Shown one piece after another: positions 1 to 11,734 of a stretch of DNA of 64,000 nt. The notes beneath the pieces were generated by a model, which had not been told where the DNA came from, ran no database searches, and was given only the letters and a program-made list of their open reading frames with translations. Source of the stretch: Malania oleifera. Its lineage: Eukaryota > Streptophyta > Magnoliopsida > Santalales > Ximeniaceae. The DNA lies in the NCBI RefSeq assembly GCF_029873635.1, contig NC_080422.1, positions 2,584,001 to 2,648,000 of the forward strand. Direction: 5' to 3'. Numbering within the stretch: the first letter of the stretch is position 1; every line of letters starts with the position of its first letter. Made by a program: the position numbers and the translations under genes.

Positions 1-892
1 AATTTTTTCAAAGAGGTAAGTCTTTTTGGAGAAGATTTATATCTCTTTGGCAAACCTCAAGGGTAAAGAATTTGCAGAATACTTTCATTGATATGAAGAT
101 GTCCTATATATAGGAATTGTACAAATTTAAAAATATTTAAATAACATAATAAGAAGATCTTAGGTTATCGAATATCAACAAATATTCAAAATAACATAAC
201 AAGATAATCTTAAGCTATCAGATATCAACAAATATTTAAATAATGTAACAAGGGGATTCTCAACTATATCAGCAACAGAAAAAATCATCGATGGTTTTCT
301 TCTTAAATTCTTTCTATCTTAAACCGTTGATGGTCAATGCAAAATCGGCGACGGTTTTCAAGAAATCTGGTACAACTACATGATTTCCTTTATAAAGGGA
401 GGTATGTATCATTTTTGAAATCTAAGAAAAGATCTGTGATAGTTTTAAAATATTAGGAAAAGTTTATATTTTTTTGCCAAATTCAGAAAAGATTAATGTT
501 TTTTTATTCTTCATTTTATCAACTATGCTAGATTAAATATTTTTAGTATGTATAAAATTTTTAATCTTTCCTGAGATTTCAAAAATGATACAGACCTCTT
601 TATAAAGGGAAATTTTTCTTTGTTTTTTTAGGCTAATCTCAGGAGGTCTTTAAAATTCTTGAAAGCTTAGAAAAGATTTTTAAAATTCTTGTAACTTTAA
701 AAAAAGTTATTATATTTTTATAAAAATTTAGGAGAGTTCAGTGAATTTTACATTAAAACAAATGCACTTTGAATTTACAATCAATCAATAGTCACCAATG
801 ATCGAGGGACCCAAAGTGACTTCAAGTGATTTTGTAAGCTTAAATCACTTTCCTAATATAGGAAAGTGCATAAAAATTCAAAAACTTCCACT
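1..892. other. AT-rich flank with no gene
   Basis: No coding region is supported here. The stretch is AT-rich with short diverged repeats related to 'tttgccaaa..ctcagg' words also seen at 14500-15160. Bases 888-892 (CCACT) are the left target-site copy of the copia element that starts at 893. Confidence 0.6.
384..612. repeat. Inverted repeat, possible MITE remnant
   Basis: About 50 bp at 384-433 is an inverted copy, roughly 84% identical by eye, of 563-612. Both contain CTTTATAAAG and ATCATTTTTGAAATCT when read in matching orientation, with about 130 bp between them. This fits a small foldback or MITE remnant. I found no target duplication, so the family is unknown. Confidence 0.4.
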
Positions 893-1349
893 TGTTATAA
901 AATGCAGAAAATAAATATAAAATAAATAGAGACGAGACAGAAATTTTACGTGGTTCGATTATGCCTACTCCACAGGCGAATGGGATCAAAACTTTACTAT
1001 CACGGGAGGAATTACAATAGGATATGAAATCGGTCCTATACAAGATATCTCTATCTCCTCTTTATCCCTTCTTCACTTTATCTCTCCTCTTCTCTTATCC
1101 TCACTATATGTTTACTTGCATGGAAGTATCAAAATGTGTCCCAAATGAGAAGGAGAGGGTGCCATTTTATAAGGCAATAAGGATAGTTAAGCATTTATTA
1201 GGGGAAAAATCAAAGGGGTGGAAGATGGGGTGACATACACTTTATAAGTACAAACATATGGAGCAGGTTCATATAGGACATGAATTAGTGTAGATATATA
1301 GGGTAGGTCCATAGTTGACATGAGAGACATCCACCTATATTTCATAACA
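893..1349 (-). repeat. 3' LTR of the copia element
   Basis: This 457-bp LTR matches 13707-14152 along its whole length, apart from scattered substitutions and small indels. The ends form the inverted pair TGTTAT/ATAACA. The small ORF inside (1024-1233) has a near copy in the other LTR (13827-14036), which shows the ORF is only LTR sequence. Confidence 0.93.
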
Positions 1350-1360
1350 CTCCCCCTTGG
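1350..1360 (-). other. Polypurine tract of the copia element
   Basis: On the minus strand the bases directly before the 3' LTR read CCAAGGGGGAG, a purine-rich primer for plus-strand DNA synthesis in the expected place. Confidence 0.85.
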
Positions 1361-2499
1361 ATGTCGCCTATATATTAACTCCTTCTGTTAATCTTTAAGG
1401 CGTCTCATTCCGATAAGATGAACCAATTTCTTGAATTTTATAGTAGGCAAAGCTTTGGTGAACAAATCTGCAAGATTATCACTTGATCAAATCTTCTGAA
1501 CATCTATATCACCATTCTTTTGGAGTTCATGCATACACAAGAATTTGGGAGAGATATGCTTTGTTTTGTCACCCTTTATATATCCTCCTCTTAGTTGAGT
1601 TATACATGCAGCGTTGTCTTCATATAAAATTGTTGGAATATTCTTGATTGATTGAAGATCACAATTGGCTTGGATATGAAAAATTATCGATCTAAACCAC
1701 ACACATTCTATACTAGTTTCATGGATGTCTAGTATTTTAGAATGATTGGAGGATGTTGCAATAATCGTCTGCTTTACTGATCTCCAGGATATAGCAGTTT
1801 TTCCGTAAAGAAATACATTTCCAGTTTGAGATTTAGCATTGTGAGGATCAAATAAATATCCAGCATCTTCATATCCTACTAATTGAGATTTGAAATCAAA
1901 TGAGTAGAATAGACCCAAATCATATGTACCTCTCAAATAGCATAAAATGTGCTTAATTCCATTCCAGTTTCGCCAAGTAGGAGTAGAGCTATATCTTACT
2001 AGTAGAAGTCCCAACTAAATTCAAATCAACATAAACAGCAATTATAGAAAATTTGAATTCTGATCTTTTAATAAAAACGCATAGACAAATTGGATCATTT
2101 ATAAAACATTCTTTCACAAGGTACTCACTTAAGCGATTGTACCACATGTGTCCAGATTGCTTTAGTTCATATAAAGAACGTTGGAGTTTAATTGAATATA
2201 AACTTTTGGATTTTGCTTCAGGCAATTTAAATCCTTCAGGAATTTTCATATAAATTTCATAATCTAACGATCTGTATAGGTATATTGTTACTACGTCCAT
2301 AAGATGCATACTCAGTCGTTCAGCGATTGTTAGCCCAATTAAGAATCTGAATGTGATTCAATCCATTACGGGAGAATATGTCTCCTTATAATCAATTTTG
2401 GGTTTCTACGAGAAACCTTGTGCCACAAGCCTTGCTTTATACCGAGAAATTTCATTATTTTCATTTCGCTTGCGCACAAATACCCATTTGTATCCAACA
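1361..2499 (-). pseudogene. copia reverse transcriptase and RNase H remnant
   Basis: Minus-strand frames give copia RT and RNase H pieces. [17 protein letters not shown] at about 2499-2450 corresponds to the RT N-terminal region. Next come YLYRSLDYEIYMKIPEGFKL (about 2290-2230), LYSIKLQRSLYELKQSGHMWYN, and the RNase H part with DAGYLFDPHNAKSQTG and LYEDNAACITQL. Stops and frame changes occur at about 2010 and 2310. The RT is split from its N-terminal part (4594-4811) by the solo LTR at 2500-4593. About 120 bp before the polypurine tract is non-coding tail. Not functional. Confidence 0.88.
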
Positions 2500-2582
2500 T
2501 GTAGGAACCCGAACCTAAAAAATAAAGGAAAATGAAATAAAATAAAAAGAAGGAATTGGGGAAGTCAAGGCCAAAACAGGAG

Positions 2583-2717
2583 ATGGTTTTCCAGGCTGGA
2601 GGAAAATCGGCCATGGTTTTGGGTCAACTGGGCCAATCAACCACAAAACCGGCAACGATTTTGTGGGAACAGGGGAAACCGGCCCCGGTTTATTTCTGGG
2701 TTGCTCACCTATAAATA
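2583..2717 (+). promoter_or_regulatory. LTR promoter: CGGYNNNGGTTTT words then TATA box
   Basis: Repeated short words (cggccatggtttt, ccggcaacgatttt, ccggccccggttt) occupy about 115 bp and end about 12 bp before TATAAATA at 2710-2717. The layout matches the GTCGAC clusters upstream of TATA in other LTRs of this window, with a different word. Promoter function is inferred. Confidence 0.5.
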
Positions 2718-3779
2718 GAAGTGAGCTCATTTTTTCTTAGAAATCTCAAAAACCCCTCTTTTGAGCTCTGCTAGGGTTTCGGGATTTCTTCATCAAAAGG
2801 TTCCTATGGGCTCCCACGTGCTCCCGGATCACTCTCTCATTGTTTGGTGCAAAGGATCTCATAGTTTCACCGGTTCGAAAAGCTAGGGTTTTCGGTTTTC
2901 GGTCCATTTTAGTTTCTGTTTTGCATACATGTAAGGGGATTATGTTAATGCAACGTTTTTATGATTTTGAACCAATGGAAATGTTTATGGAGTAACTATA
3001 TTTATGTTTTTAGTTGAGATTTCTAAAACCAACCGTTCAAAAGTCCCATTTTCAAACTTAGGATATATGATATGATATTTTGAGTAGAAATGAATGGTGG
3101 AAAGTTCAGTTTGATCCTACAAACCATTTATACGGTGTTCTTATTGCTTGCCTATGGGCTATGTTTTTAAATATGGAAAATTATGTGGCAGGGAATACTA
3201 TTTTGAGAGATATGGAAATACTAGAAATGGGAGTGTTTGTGTAATACTGAACTGTTTGCGAAACATATTGGAACTATTTGATTAATGCAGGGATTCATAT
3301 AATGGCCACGAGGGCCAAGTTTTACCATACGGCCAAAGGCCAGAGTTTTATTTAGTGGCTGAGAGTTGAGTTGTAACAGAGGATCAAGGGCTGAGTTTGC
3401 AGTAAACGGCACGAGGCCGGGGTTTATAAAATTACAGATTTTATGTGAAATGAGTTTAAAGTACAGTTTTAATAACTTAAACTATGTGATATGCTCTATG
3501 AACCCTGAGGACCCAATTGTTATGAGCACGGTACCATAGCTACAGAGAGTCTCACCATTTGGTCGTGTGCACCCACATTGTACTACAAAAGTGGTGTTGG
3601 GTGGTCCTAGCCGATTGACCTAGGTAGAGGTATTACCTTCCCTGGAAGTACGTATCAGGATGTGGTAAGGCAATCAAACCCGTAACTAAGTTGTGGAAGC
3701 CTACAGACTTAGTTAGAAGGGAGTGACTTGGACTAGGTTGATCCCCCAGGTTTTAGTCCAGCCTTCGAGTAGCACAACC

Positions 3780-4402
3780 CTGACCACACACTGTCATTAA
3801 CTTAATCTTCCTTACTGAGAGGTGTCTCACCTTATATACAACATATCTTTTCAGGGAATCACAGAGATCGAGTTTAGCAGAACCAGGGGGTGGAGACTAG
3901 TATAGCTTTTTTTTTTGTGAGTGTCTACAAGAACTCAAATGTGAGATGTTTATATTGTACGCCTCAGGGCTTATATTATGGTCATATGGACCGAGTAAGT
4001 AACCCTGACCACACATGGCGTATAGTTCCAAGAGGAGTCTTTTATGCATATCAATATATTTATGTAAATGATGTAATTGTTTTCAATACTGTTTAATACT
4101 ATGAGAAACGAGAAGTGAGTATACATACTATTTTCAGTAAAAGAAAGAGATGTATGATTTTGTATATACTAAAACGCATACTGACCACACACTGTCATTA
4201 ACTTAATCTTCCTTACTGAGAGGTGTCTCACCTCGTATACAACATATCTTTTCAGGGAATCACAGAGATCGAGTTTAGCAGAACCAGGGGGTGGAGACTA
4301 GTATAGATTTTTTTTTTGTGAGTGTCTACAAGAACTCAAATGTGAGATGTTTATATTGTACGCCTCAGGGCTTATATTATGGTCGTATGGACCGAGTAAG
4401 TA
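3780..4402 (+). repeat. 222-bp near-identical direct duplication inside the solo LTR
   Basis: Bases 3780-4001 and 4181-4402 are near-identical (offset 401 bp, only a few differences). They are separated by about 180 bp. Each copy carries the TTACTGAGAGGTGTCTCACC..TTTTCAGG block. The high identity suggests a recent duplication within this LTR. Confidence 0.9.
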
Positions 4403-4593
4403 GACTTATTAGTTTGAGATGTAATATGAGAATGGAAAGACCTTGATGTATATTGATGGTTAGACTCTAGTAATAGATTGTGGAGAATTTCTTATTTATT
4501 CTACTGTATATTTTATATAATGAGATGGTATCAGGTACACAGACGTCACTAAAGTAGCACCCCGAGACCGCGAGGGGTTCAAGGCATTATACA

Positions 4594-4811
4594 ACGGGTT
4601 GGAGATCTTTTGGTGTGTGGACTACAAGTCCAAAAACTTCTAGTTTTGACAGAGACTTTAATTCTGATGTGATAGTCTCTTTCCATTTTGGTCAATCACT
4701 TCAATATCGACATTCATTAACAGATTTAGGTTCAAGAGTTCATTACTTCTGGTAATGTCAGTAGCTACTGCATATGCAAATGTGTTGTTGACAACAACTT
4801 TATTTCTATCC
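4594..4811 (-). pseudogene. copia RT N-terminal fragment
   Basis: Minus-strand translation gives DRNKVVVNNTFAYAVATDIT followed, after frame slips, by LVVHTPKDLQP, the usual linker and RT start of copia pol. It continues into the RT fragment at 2499 once the solo LTR is removed. The other side is interrupted by the LTR at 4812-5732. Confidence 0.8.
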
Positions 4812-5732
4812 TAAGAGTTTAATAACAGATTGAATACTCAATGAAATATTTTTCCAAACCTCAAGTTCAAACCTAGATTAGCAGACGTTGTGCGTGTATT
4901 CGCTTGAATATTGATGATGAGAATGCCTAGACAAATGTGTATTCTTTAGAATGCAAGCAAAGATTCTTAGCAGTAGGATTCAAGCCTCTTAGAATGTAAG
5001 CTTTTAAGGCTCTCAATAATATGCAAAAAGTGTTCTTCTAGGGTTTAGAGATTATTTTTATACGTGTTCTCAGCCCTAGATTAAGTTCTAACCATTAGAT
5101 CAATTAGATTAAGTAATTTCCATGTGTATCCTCGTTAAGACATCATTCAACGCTGCAACCTTCGTCGAGGAATGGGTACGTTCATCGATGAGTATACAAC
5201 ACTCGTATGTCGACGAAGTCATGAGTTCATCGATGAGAGCACTGTCTGAACTTTTTGGGCTCTCACTATTTTTTTGTTGACGAGAGAAAAATGTTCATCG
5301 TCGAGTAGCCTTCATGTGTTCGTCGACGAGGCCATGGGGTTCGTCAACAAAGCCTCTAAAATTTTGCCTCTAAAAATTTATTCAACCTAGAACTAATGTA
5401 AATGTATCTTTCATGAAATGCATAAGTCCTAAGGTCTGTCTAGGGTATATTTGAGTTTTGAATTATATCATATGACATATGTAAATACATTCAACTCTAA
5501 ATACCCATTCCCATTGAAGATCTTGAACTTGAAGCTTGCTTCTTCATCCTTTTATTCTTCTAGTTCTATGGGTTGAGCCAAGTGATATGTACTTTAAATT
5601 CCTCATGGATTCCATATCAAACTAATTGTTCATGCATTCTAAATCATGATCCTGCTCACAAACTCAATTGCACAGGTCAAATACCAAGTGATTTGTCATT
5701 ATCAAAACAGCATTTGACTCATAGAGTCAACA
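4812..5732 (-). mobile_element. Solo LTR (0.9 kb) inside copia pol
   Basis: On the minus strand it starts TGTTGACTC at 5732 and ends near 4812. Target copies TATCC (4807-4811) and TATCA (5733-5737) differ by one base. No coding region is present. A GTCGACGA-rich cluster lies at about 5157-5360, and a TATA-like GTATAAAAATAA (minus) follows near 5066-5080, the expected promoter order. The 3' end reads TTA instead of CA, so that edge is less certain. Confidence 0.7.
5157..5360 (-). promoter_or_regulatory. GTCGACGA palindrome cluster of an LTR promoter
   Basis: About six variants of TCGTCGACGA or TTCATCGATGAG occur in about 200 bp, upstream (minus strand) of a TATA-like box near 5066-5080. A regulatory role is inferred from position and repetition. 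Confidence 0.5.
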
Positions 5733-6336
5733 TATCAAAATGACAATCTTGCAATAGTGCTTTAAAAAAATCACCAGTTAAAGGTTCAAGATATCTAATA
5801 ATAGAAGGGGAATCAAAACCAACATAGATATCAAGCTTACGTTGAGGACCCGTTTTAGTTCTTTGAGGAGGAGAAATAGGAACATATATTGCACAACCAA
5901 ATGTTCATAAATAAGAAATATCAGGTTGTTGCCCAAAAACTAATTACATGAGTGAAAGATTATTGTAAGCAGTTGGCCTTATATAGACTAAACATGCAGA
6001 ATGAAGAATAGCATGTCCCCAAACAGATAAAGGCAATTTAGTTCTCATAATCATAGGTCTAGCAATGAGTTGAATTCTCTTAATAAAAGATTCAGCTAAA
6101 CCATTTTGTGTATGGGTATGAGCAACGGAATGTTCAACATCTATTCCAAGTGATATGCAATAGTTATTAAAAGCTTGGGATGTAAATTCACCAGCATTAT
6201 CCAAATGAATTGATTTAATTGGATCATCGAAAAAATGAGCTAGTAATCTAATCAGTTAAGAAAGAAGTCTAGCAAATGCAATATTACGAGTAAAAAATAG
6301 AGAAACATGTGACCATCTAGTAGATGCATCAATTAC
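5733..6336 (-). pseudogene. copia integrase core and C-terminal part
   Basis: Minus-strand frames give IDASTRWSHVSLFFTRN (about 6330-6280), then a long frame at 6204-5944 starting SIHLDNAGEFTSQAFNNYC and containing HTQNGLAESFIKRIQ. Next is FGCAIYVPISPPQRTKTGPQ and FDSPSIIRYLEPLTGDFF. These are the D(..)E integrase core and the region before RT. The N-terminal part of the integrase lies at 11091-11400, on the far side of the LINE insertion. Confidence 0.9.
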
Positions 6337-6352
6337 AACAACAGCAACAAAA

Positions 6353-6810
6353 CCAAGTCTTAGTCCCACTAGGTGGGGTCGGTTATATGAATCATTTTCC
6401 GCTAATTTATACGATCATAGACCATTTCTTTTGATAGATTCAAGGATATTAAATCCTTACTCACTATCTCCTCCCAAGTTATTTTAGGTCTACCCCTACC
6501 CCTTCTATTGCCCCCCACAGTAACTAAGTCACTCTTCCTCACAGGTGCACTATGTGGCCTACGTTGCAAGTGTCCATACCATCTGAGTTGTCCCTCCTTT
6601 ATCTTATCTTCTATAGGAGTTACACCTAACTTACCACAAATATGTTCATTCCTTAATTTATCTTTCAATATTATACCACTCATCCATCTAAGCATTCTCA
6701 TCTCGGCAACTTTTACTTTTTGGATATTATGTTTCTTCATCGCCCAACATTCCAATTCATATAGCATTGCTGGTCTTACTATCCTATAAAACTTCCCTTT
6801 TAATTTTAAG
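6353..6810 (-). pseudogene. LINE RT C-terminal domain
   Basis: A frame at 6818-6402 (minus) contains KGKFYRIVRPAMLYELECWA, VAEMRMLRWMSGI and IEDKIKEGQLRWYGHLQRRP, the conserved C-terminal region of plant RTE reverse transcriptases. The protein continues from 9252 (CDRRIPL then KLKGKFY) once the inserted LTR is removed. Confidence 0.88.
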
Positions 6811-9251
6811 TGTAACACCCCAAACCCTTAAACCCGGGTTTGGTGCATTATACTTGATAAAATCATGTAAATGTAATGCCCCAAACTTTTAAACTCAAGT
6901 CCAGTGCATTATACCTGATAAAATCCCAATAATCCATAAATCAATATATACGCAGCGGAAAACATAAACATAATCTTCATAAATATAATACCAGAGTTTA
7001 CTATTTCTATCTATAATCCATATTATCCATTCATCCACCTGTATTCATAAATCTACATACCTCTAAAAACTCAATCCACAAAACCAGTATTCACAATCAT
7101 TCCTTTCTCAACGGACTTAAAATATAAAAACATAAACTTAAACTTTATACAACCCAACAGTATTATCAAAAATATACCCTTTCTCTTTATAATCCTCAAA
7201 AATGCTATAAACCCTCGAGCTCTCTAAACCCGACCTCGAGGATGTCCTGAAAAAGAAATATTCATATTCGGGTGAGACACATCTTAGTAAAGCAAGAAAA
7301 AATATATTAAAACAGTGTGTGGCTAACACGAGGTTTATAAATATCATTTTAATAACATTTGCAAAACGTCATCATAAACACTGAAATCATTCTCTAAACC
7401 TAACCAAACACATGCAAAAGATTTAACCCACGAGATTACCTAAGGATAGGGGTGATTACCCGCCTATATAAGTAGCACTCCTTTGCTCTGATACTTAGGC
7501 AACCCTAGGGTCACTACTGAAGCATTCCAGGACACTCACCTTACTCAGTAAGCCCTCAAGTATTAGATTGATCTCGTATTCACACAGTTCAAACAAAGGT
7601 TTACCAGCGAAGGCCCCAAGGATAGGGAAATCTACCCACCCATACAAGTAGGTTCCCTCTGCCCTAGTATGTTATGCAACTACTACCACATTTGAAGTTA
7701 CTAGCGCACTCGCCTTTCTCAGCAAGCCCTCAAGCGAAGAGTATGTCTCGCCCAATCGTAACATGTTCTACGAGCATAGATACTTCTAATATCATAATAC
7801 ATTATTTTTTCGGCCACTATTCAACCATTCACATTGGTTCATGTTCATAGCTTAAACATTACATTGCATTTCACTTTAAATGATTCTTTCCCATTTGCAT
7901 CATTCACAGTTCACATTTCATTCCATTGTCATCTCATTGCCATTTCATTCCATTTTCATTTCATTCATTCGTACTACAATCGCTCTTTAGCCGTCATCAG
8001 TTAGTCCACATAGAAATGAGTTAGAATCTGCTAACACAACTTCTTTTAGCTGTCATCAGTTAGTCCACATAGAAATGCGCTAGAATCTATTAACACAGCT
8101 TTTAGTTGTCATACATTTACATGGTTACATTGACATACACAAGTAACATAGTTCATTTCATATTTTATTTTCAATGCATTACTTACTTAGCCTGCATCTC
8201 ATACATATAACGTATATTTACACAGAACTTACATTTACTCATACCACACAATTTAGCAATAAAATTCATACATATTCCTCGTAAAATAAGTCAACCCACA
8301 TTTAGCATTTAAATACTAAAAATATAATTTTCATTTCTTACATAATTTTCTAGATAATACATTTCACTTTCATCAGTTCATTTTCACATATACATAGCTA
8401 AATAAGCGGTCTTAGGCTCAGAAAACATAATTTAAATGGTTGGCATTTTAAAACCTATACCAAAACATATACATAAATATAACATAATTTATTACCTTTA
8501 ATTTCATAAAATCTAATTTAATATACAATTTCTGCTTACCTGACTTCTGAACTACGCCGGTAAGATCCCCGAACCGATACCCACAGCGTTCACTTGGACC
8601 CTAAATCAAAATTCCTAATTTAATTAAATAAACCCCAACTGACTCAAATCTTAGGAAAAATACTTATTTAATACTTCTTAGGCTCCAAATAACAATATTC
8701 GTTAAAAAAAATTCCCAAAATAACTCACTTACCTTGATTTTGGGATGTTTCCCAAACCTCTCAAATCAACGATCAGTTTTGGCAGTCTTGCAGAGAACGA
8801 TCCTACGAACCTTGTGGTGGTTCCAGATCGTCAAACTGGGTCAAATCCAGCCTGAAATCGAAGAGAGAAGGTTGAGGATCTGTTTTTTAGAGAGAGTGAA
8901 ATTCTGAAGTTTCTCTCTAAAAATGAAAGAAACTCTATTTATAGGCAGGGCTTCGTCGACGAGACACATGGGCTCGTCGACAAACTACTGAGGAGACTTC
9001 ATCGACGAGAAGATACATTCGTCGATTAAATTCAGAGTTTGAAATTACTCTCTCAGGATTCCTTCGTCTACGAGGAACTGGAGTTCGTCCACGATCTCTA
9101 GAAGGACACTCGTTGACGAAAACAAACATTCTTTGACGAGGCCTGCTATTCCTTCCTCTAAAATCTTTCCTTTTTCCTTATTATCCATTAATTCATTTCA
9201 TTTATTATACTTCCTAATTATTTTAATAGTTTTAATTTCTGGGTCATTACA
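6811..9251 (-). mobile_element. Solo LTR (2.4 kb) inside the LINE
   Basis: Edges are TGTAACACCCC at 6811 and GGGTCATTACA ending 9251. Read on the minus strand this is TGTAATGACCC...GGGGTGTTACA, the style of large chromovirus LTRs. Target copies are TTAAG (6806-6810) and TTAAA (9252-9256). On the minus strand it has a GTCGACGA cluster (8952-9140), TATAAATAG (8935-8943), and later the TTACTAAGATGTGTCTCACCC..TTTCAGG block (rc 7246-7290). There is no coding region. Two near-copies of an 'agctgtcatcagttagtccacatagaaatg' type repeat lie near 7990-8090. Confidence 0.85.
8935..9140 (-). promoter_or_regulatory. LTR promoter: GTCGACGA cluster and TATA box
   Basis: Seven or eight variants of CTCGTCGACGAG or TTCGTCGAC lie in 8952-9140, immediately upstream (minus strand) of TATAAATAG at 8935-8943. 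The cluster ends about 10 bp from the TATA box. Confidence 0.6.
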
Positions 9252-11090
9252 TTAAAGGTATTCTACGATCACAGAGCACACTTGAAGCACTTCTCCATTT
9301 TACCCAACCTACTTTAACTCTATGCATTACATCATCTTCAATTTCTCCTTCAGCATGCATAATAGATCCAAGGTATCGAAATCTACAAGTGCTATTTATT
9401 TCTTCATCATCAAGTTTAACTTTGTCCCCAATATTCCTCCTATCATTACTAAAATTACATTTCATATATTCTGTCTTATTTTTACTTATCCTATAGCCTC
9501 TAGATTCCAAAGCTTCTCTCCATAATTCTAACTCAACCTCTACTCCATCCCTAGTTTCATCAATTAATATAATATCATCTGCAAACAACATACACCATGG
9601 AACCTTTTTTTGAATACTCTCAATCAATTGGTCCATCACTAAAGCAAAAAATAAGGACTCAAAGCAGATCCTTGATGCACACCTATGGTGATTGGAAATT
9701 CTCTAATTTCTCCATCTATAGTCCTTACACTAGTCATTACTTCATCGTACATATCCTTAATGACATCGGTATACCTACTATATACACCCTTTTTTTTCTA
9801 AAATCCACCATAGAACTTCCATAGGTATCCTATCATATGCTTTCTCAAGGTCAATAAAAATCATATGCAAGTCTCTCTTCTTTTTCCTAAACTTTTCCAT
9901 TAATCTTCTTAAAAGATAAATAGTTTTAGTGGTAGATCTCCCAGGCATAAAACCAAATTTATTTTTTGAGACCTTCGTTTCTAACCTTAATCTTTGTTCA
10001 ACTACCCTTTATAGTTTCATCATATGACTCATAAGTTTAATTCCACGATAATTATTACAATTTTGAATATCTCCTTTATTTTTGTATATAGGTATTAAAG
10101 TACTTTTCCTCCATTCATCTCGCATTTTCTTAGTTTTTACAATTGTATTAAATAAATTAGTTAACCATATAATTTGTTATCACCTAATCATTTCCAAACT
10201 TCAATTGGGATGTTATCTGGTCTCATAGCTTTCCCATTTTTCATCTTTTTTAGTGCAAACTTAACTTCGTTAACTCTAATTTTGCGAATAAATCTCATAT
10301 TTTTAGTCTTTTCCTTATTTGACAATTCTAAGTTTAAGTCTTCTATTTGGTTTTCATTAAACAACTTGCTAAAGTAACTTCGTCATCTTTCTTTAACATC
10401 TTTGTCCTTAACCAAGACAATATCATCCTCACTTTTTATACATTTTACATTTCCTAAGTCCATACTCTTCCTTTCTCTAACTTTAGTAAGTTTAAATATA
10501 TCTTTTTCCCCTTCTTTTGTACTAATCTATCATACAAACTATTAAATGATCTATATTTAACTTCACTGACAGCCTTTTTTGCATCTTTTCTTGCCTCCCT
10601 ATATTTTTCAAAGTTATCTCTGCTTCTACATTTTTGCCACATTTTATACTAAATTCTTTTTGTCTTTATGATTTTTTGTACATCTTTATCTCACCACCAA
10701 CTCTTTTTGCTATTCGAGAATCTTCCCTTTGATTCACCTAAAATATCTTTTGTTATCTTTTTAATAGAGCTAGCTAATTTATTCCAAAGAGTATTTGTAT
10801 TTATCCCATCATCTATGGTCCAATCCCCATCTTTAGTCATTTTATCTTTAAATTTTATTATATTTTCTCCTTTTAGGTTCCACCATCTAGTTTTCTTACA
10901 TTGGTTTATTTTATCCTTCTTTTTCCCTTTTTTAATACATATTTCTAACACTAAGAATATATGTTGTGTGTTTAGACTCTCACCTGAAATAACTTTACAA
11001 TCCTTGCATGATAAACGATCTACCCTCCTAATTAAAAAAAAATTTATTTGACTTCTATTTTGTTCACTTTTAAAGGTTATTAAGTATTCT
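9252..11090 (-). pseudogene. LINE endonuclease and reverse transcriptase remnant
   Basis: Minus-strand frames in order: endonuclease C-terminal end with SQINFFLIRRVDRLSCKDCK (about 11050-10990; the usual catalytic SQID reads SQIN), a linker (YREARKDAKKAVSEVKYRSF), the RT palm with [18 protein letters not shown] (about 9900-9800), and PWCMLFADDIILID (about 9600-9560), which keeps the FADD catalytic pair. SRFRYLGSIMHAEGEIEDDV-like residues follow. Frameshifts and stops are frequent. Family assignment to RTE rests on these motifs and the 3' tail. Confidence 0.87.
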
Positions 11091-11734
11091 TCTAAATGGT
11101 CCAGATGGTGGATGTATTGTTCCACATATATCACCATGAATTCTTTGTAAGAAACTAGGTGATACAAAACTTACTTTTGAAACAGATCGTTTAATAATTA
11201 ATTTCCCTTGAGAGCAAACAGTACACATAAAATCATTTGATAAAAGAATCTTCTAGTTCTTTAGTAGATGACCATATGAATTCTCAATGATTTTACGCAT
11301 CATTACATTTCCAGGATGTCCAAGACGATCAGGCCAAAGTGAAAATAACTTTGGATCATTATACTTCTAGTGCAAGACATTACATGATTCAACTACTTTA
11401 ATCTTTGTATGATACAATCCAGAAAATAAAGTTGACAGCTTATCTAGAATTTGTTTCTTCCAGAAATAATAGAAATAGTATAAAGAAATTATTTACTACC
11501 TTCATTTGTAGTTTCAATGTGATATCCATTGAGTTTTAAATCTTTAAAACTTAATAGATTTCTTCTAGATCTACTAGAATATAGAGCTTCATTGATTTGT
11601 TTAAGTACCATTGGGTAACTTTATATTAGCTATTCTGAAGCCTTCAATCAAATTTGCAAAACCAAATATTATATTAACATTTGTTGAAAATATATTCAAG
11701 TAATGAAAATATTTCTATCTTGAATAATTGTGTA
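11091..11734 (-). pseudogene. copia protease / GAG-pre-integrase / integrase N-terminus
   Basis: Minus strand: FGFANLIEGFRIANIKLPNGT (about 11670-11610), LWPDRLGHPGNVMMRKIIEN (zinc-binding His region, about 11340-11280), CTVCSQGKLIIKRSVSKV (about 11230-11170) and PSFLQRIHGDICGTIHPP (about 11160-11105). The HH-CC zinc-finger layout of copia integrase is visible (RLGHPG .. CTVC). Several stops break it. The reading then jumps to 6336 across the LINE. Confidence 0.85.

Larger units (their letters stand above)
2500..4593 (+). mobile_element. Solo LTR (2.1 kb) inside copia RT
   Basis: The sequence begins TGTAGGAACCCG and ends CATTATACA. It interrupts a copia codon run that is continuous when the segment is removed: GGATACAAATGGG on one side joins CTCCAACCCGTT on the other (minus strand), giving the usual copia QPVGYKW. 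A short CAAC repeat at the edges is the likely decayed target duplication. There is no internal coding region, so this is a solo LTR. A TATA box lies at 2710-2717. The TTACTGAG..GTGTCTCACC..TTTCAGG block seen in several other LTRs here occurs twice because of an internal duplication. It is probably a gypsy LTR, judged from the block it shares with the chromovirus at 15200-28906. Confidence 0.8.
6337..11090 (-). mobile_element. RTE-type LINE inserted in copia integrase
   Basis: On the minus strand this carries a 5'-truncated endonuclease, reverse transcriptase and C-terminal domain, then a 3' end with ACCGACCCCACCTAGTGGGA and a (TTG)n tail (6337-6352) typical of plant RTE LINEs. It splits the copia integrase between GPFR (11091-11110) and VIDASTRWSH (6336). 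About nine to twelve bases of copia appear lost at the junction. Removing the solo LTR at 6811-9251 leaves about 2.3 kb, so this copy lacks its 5' part. Confidence 0.88.
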
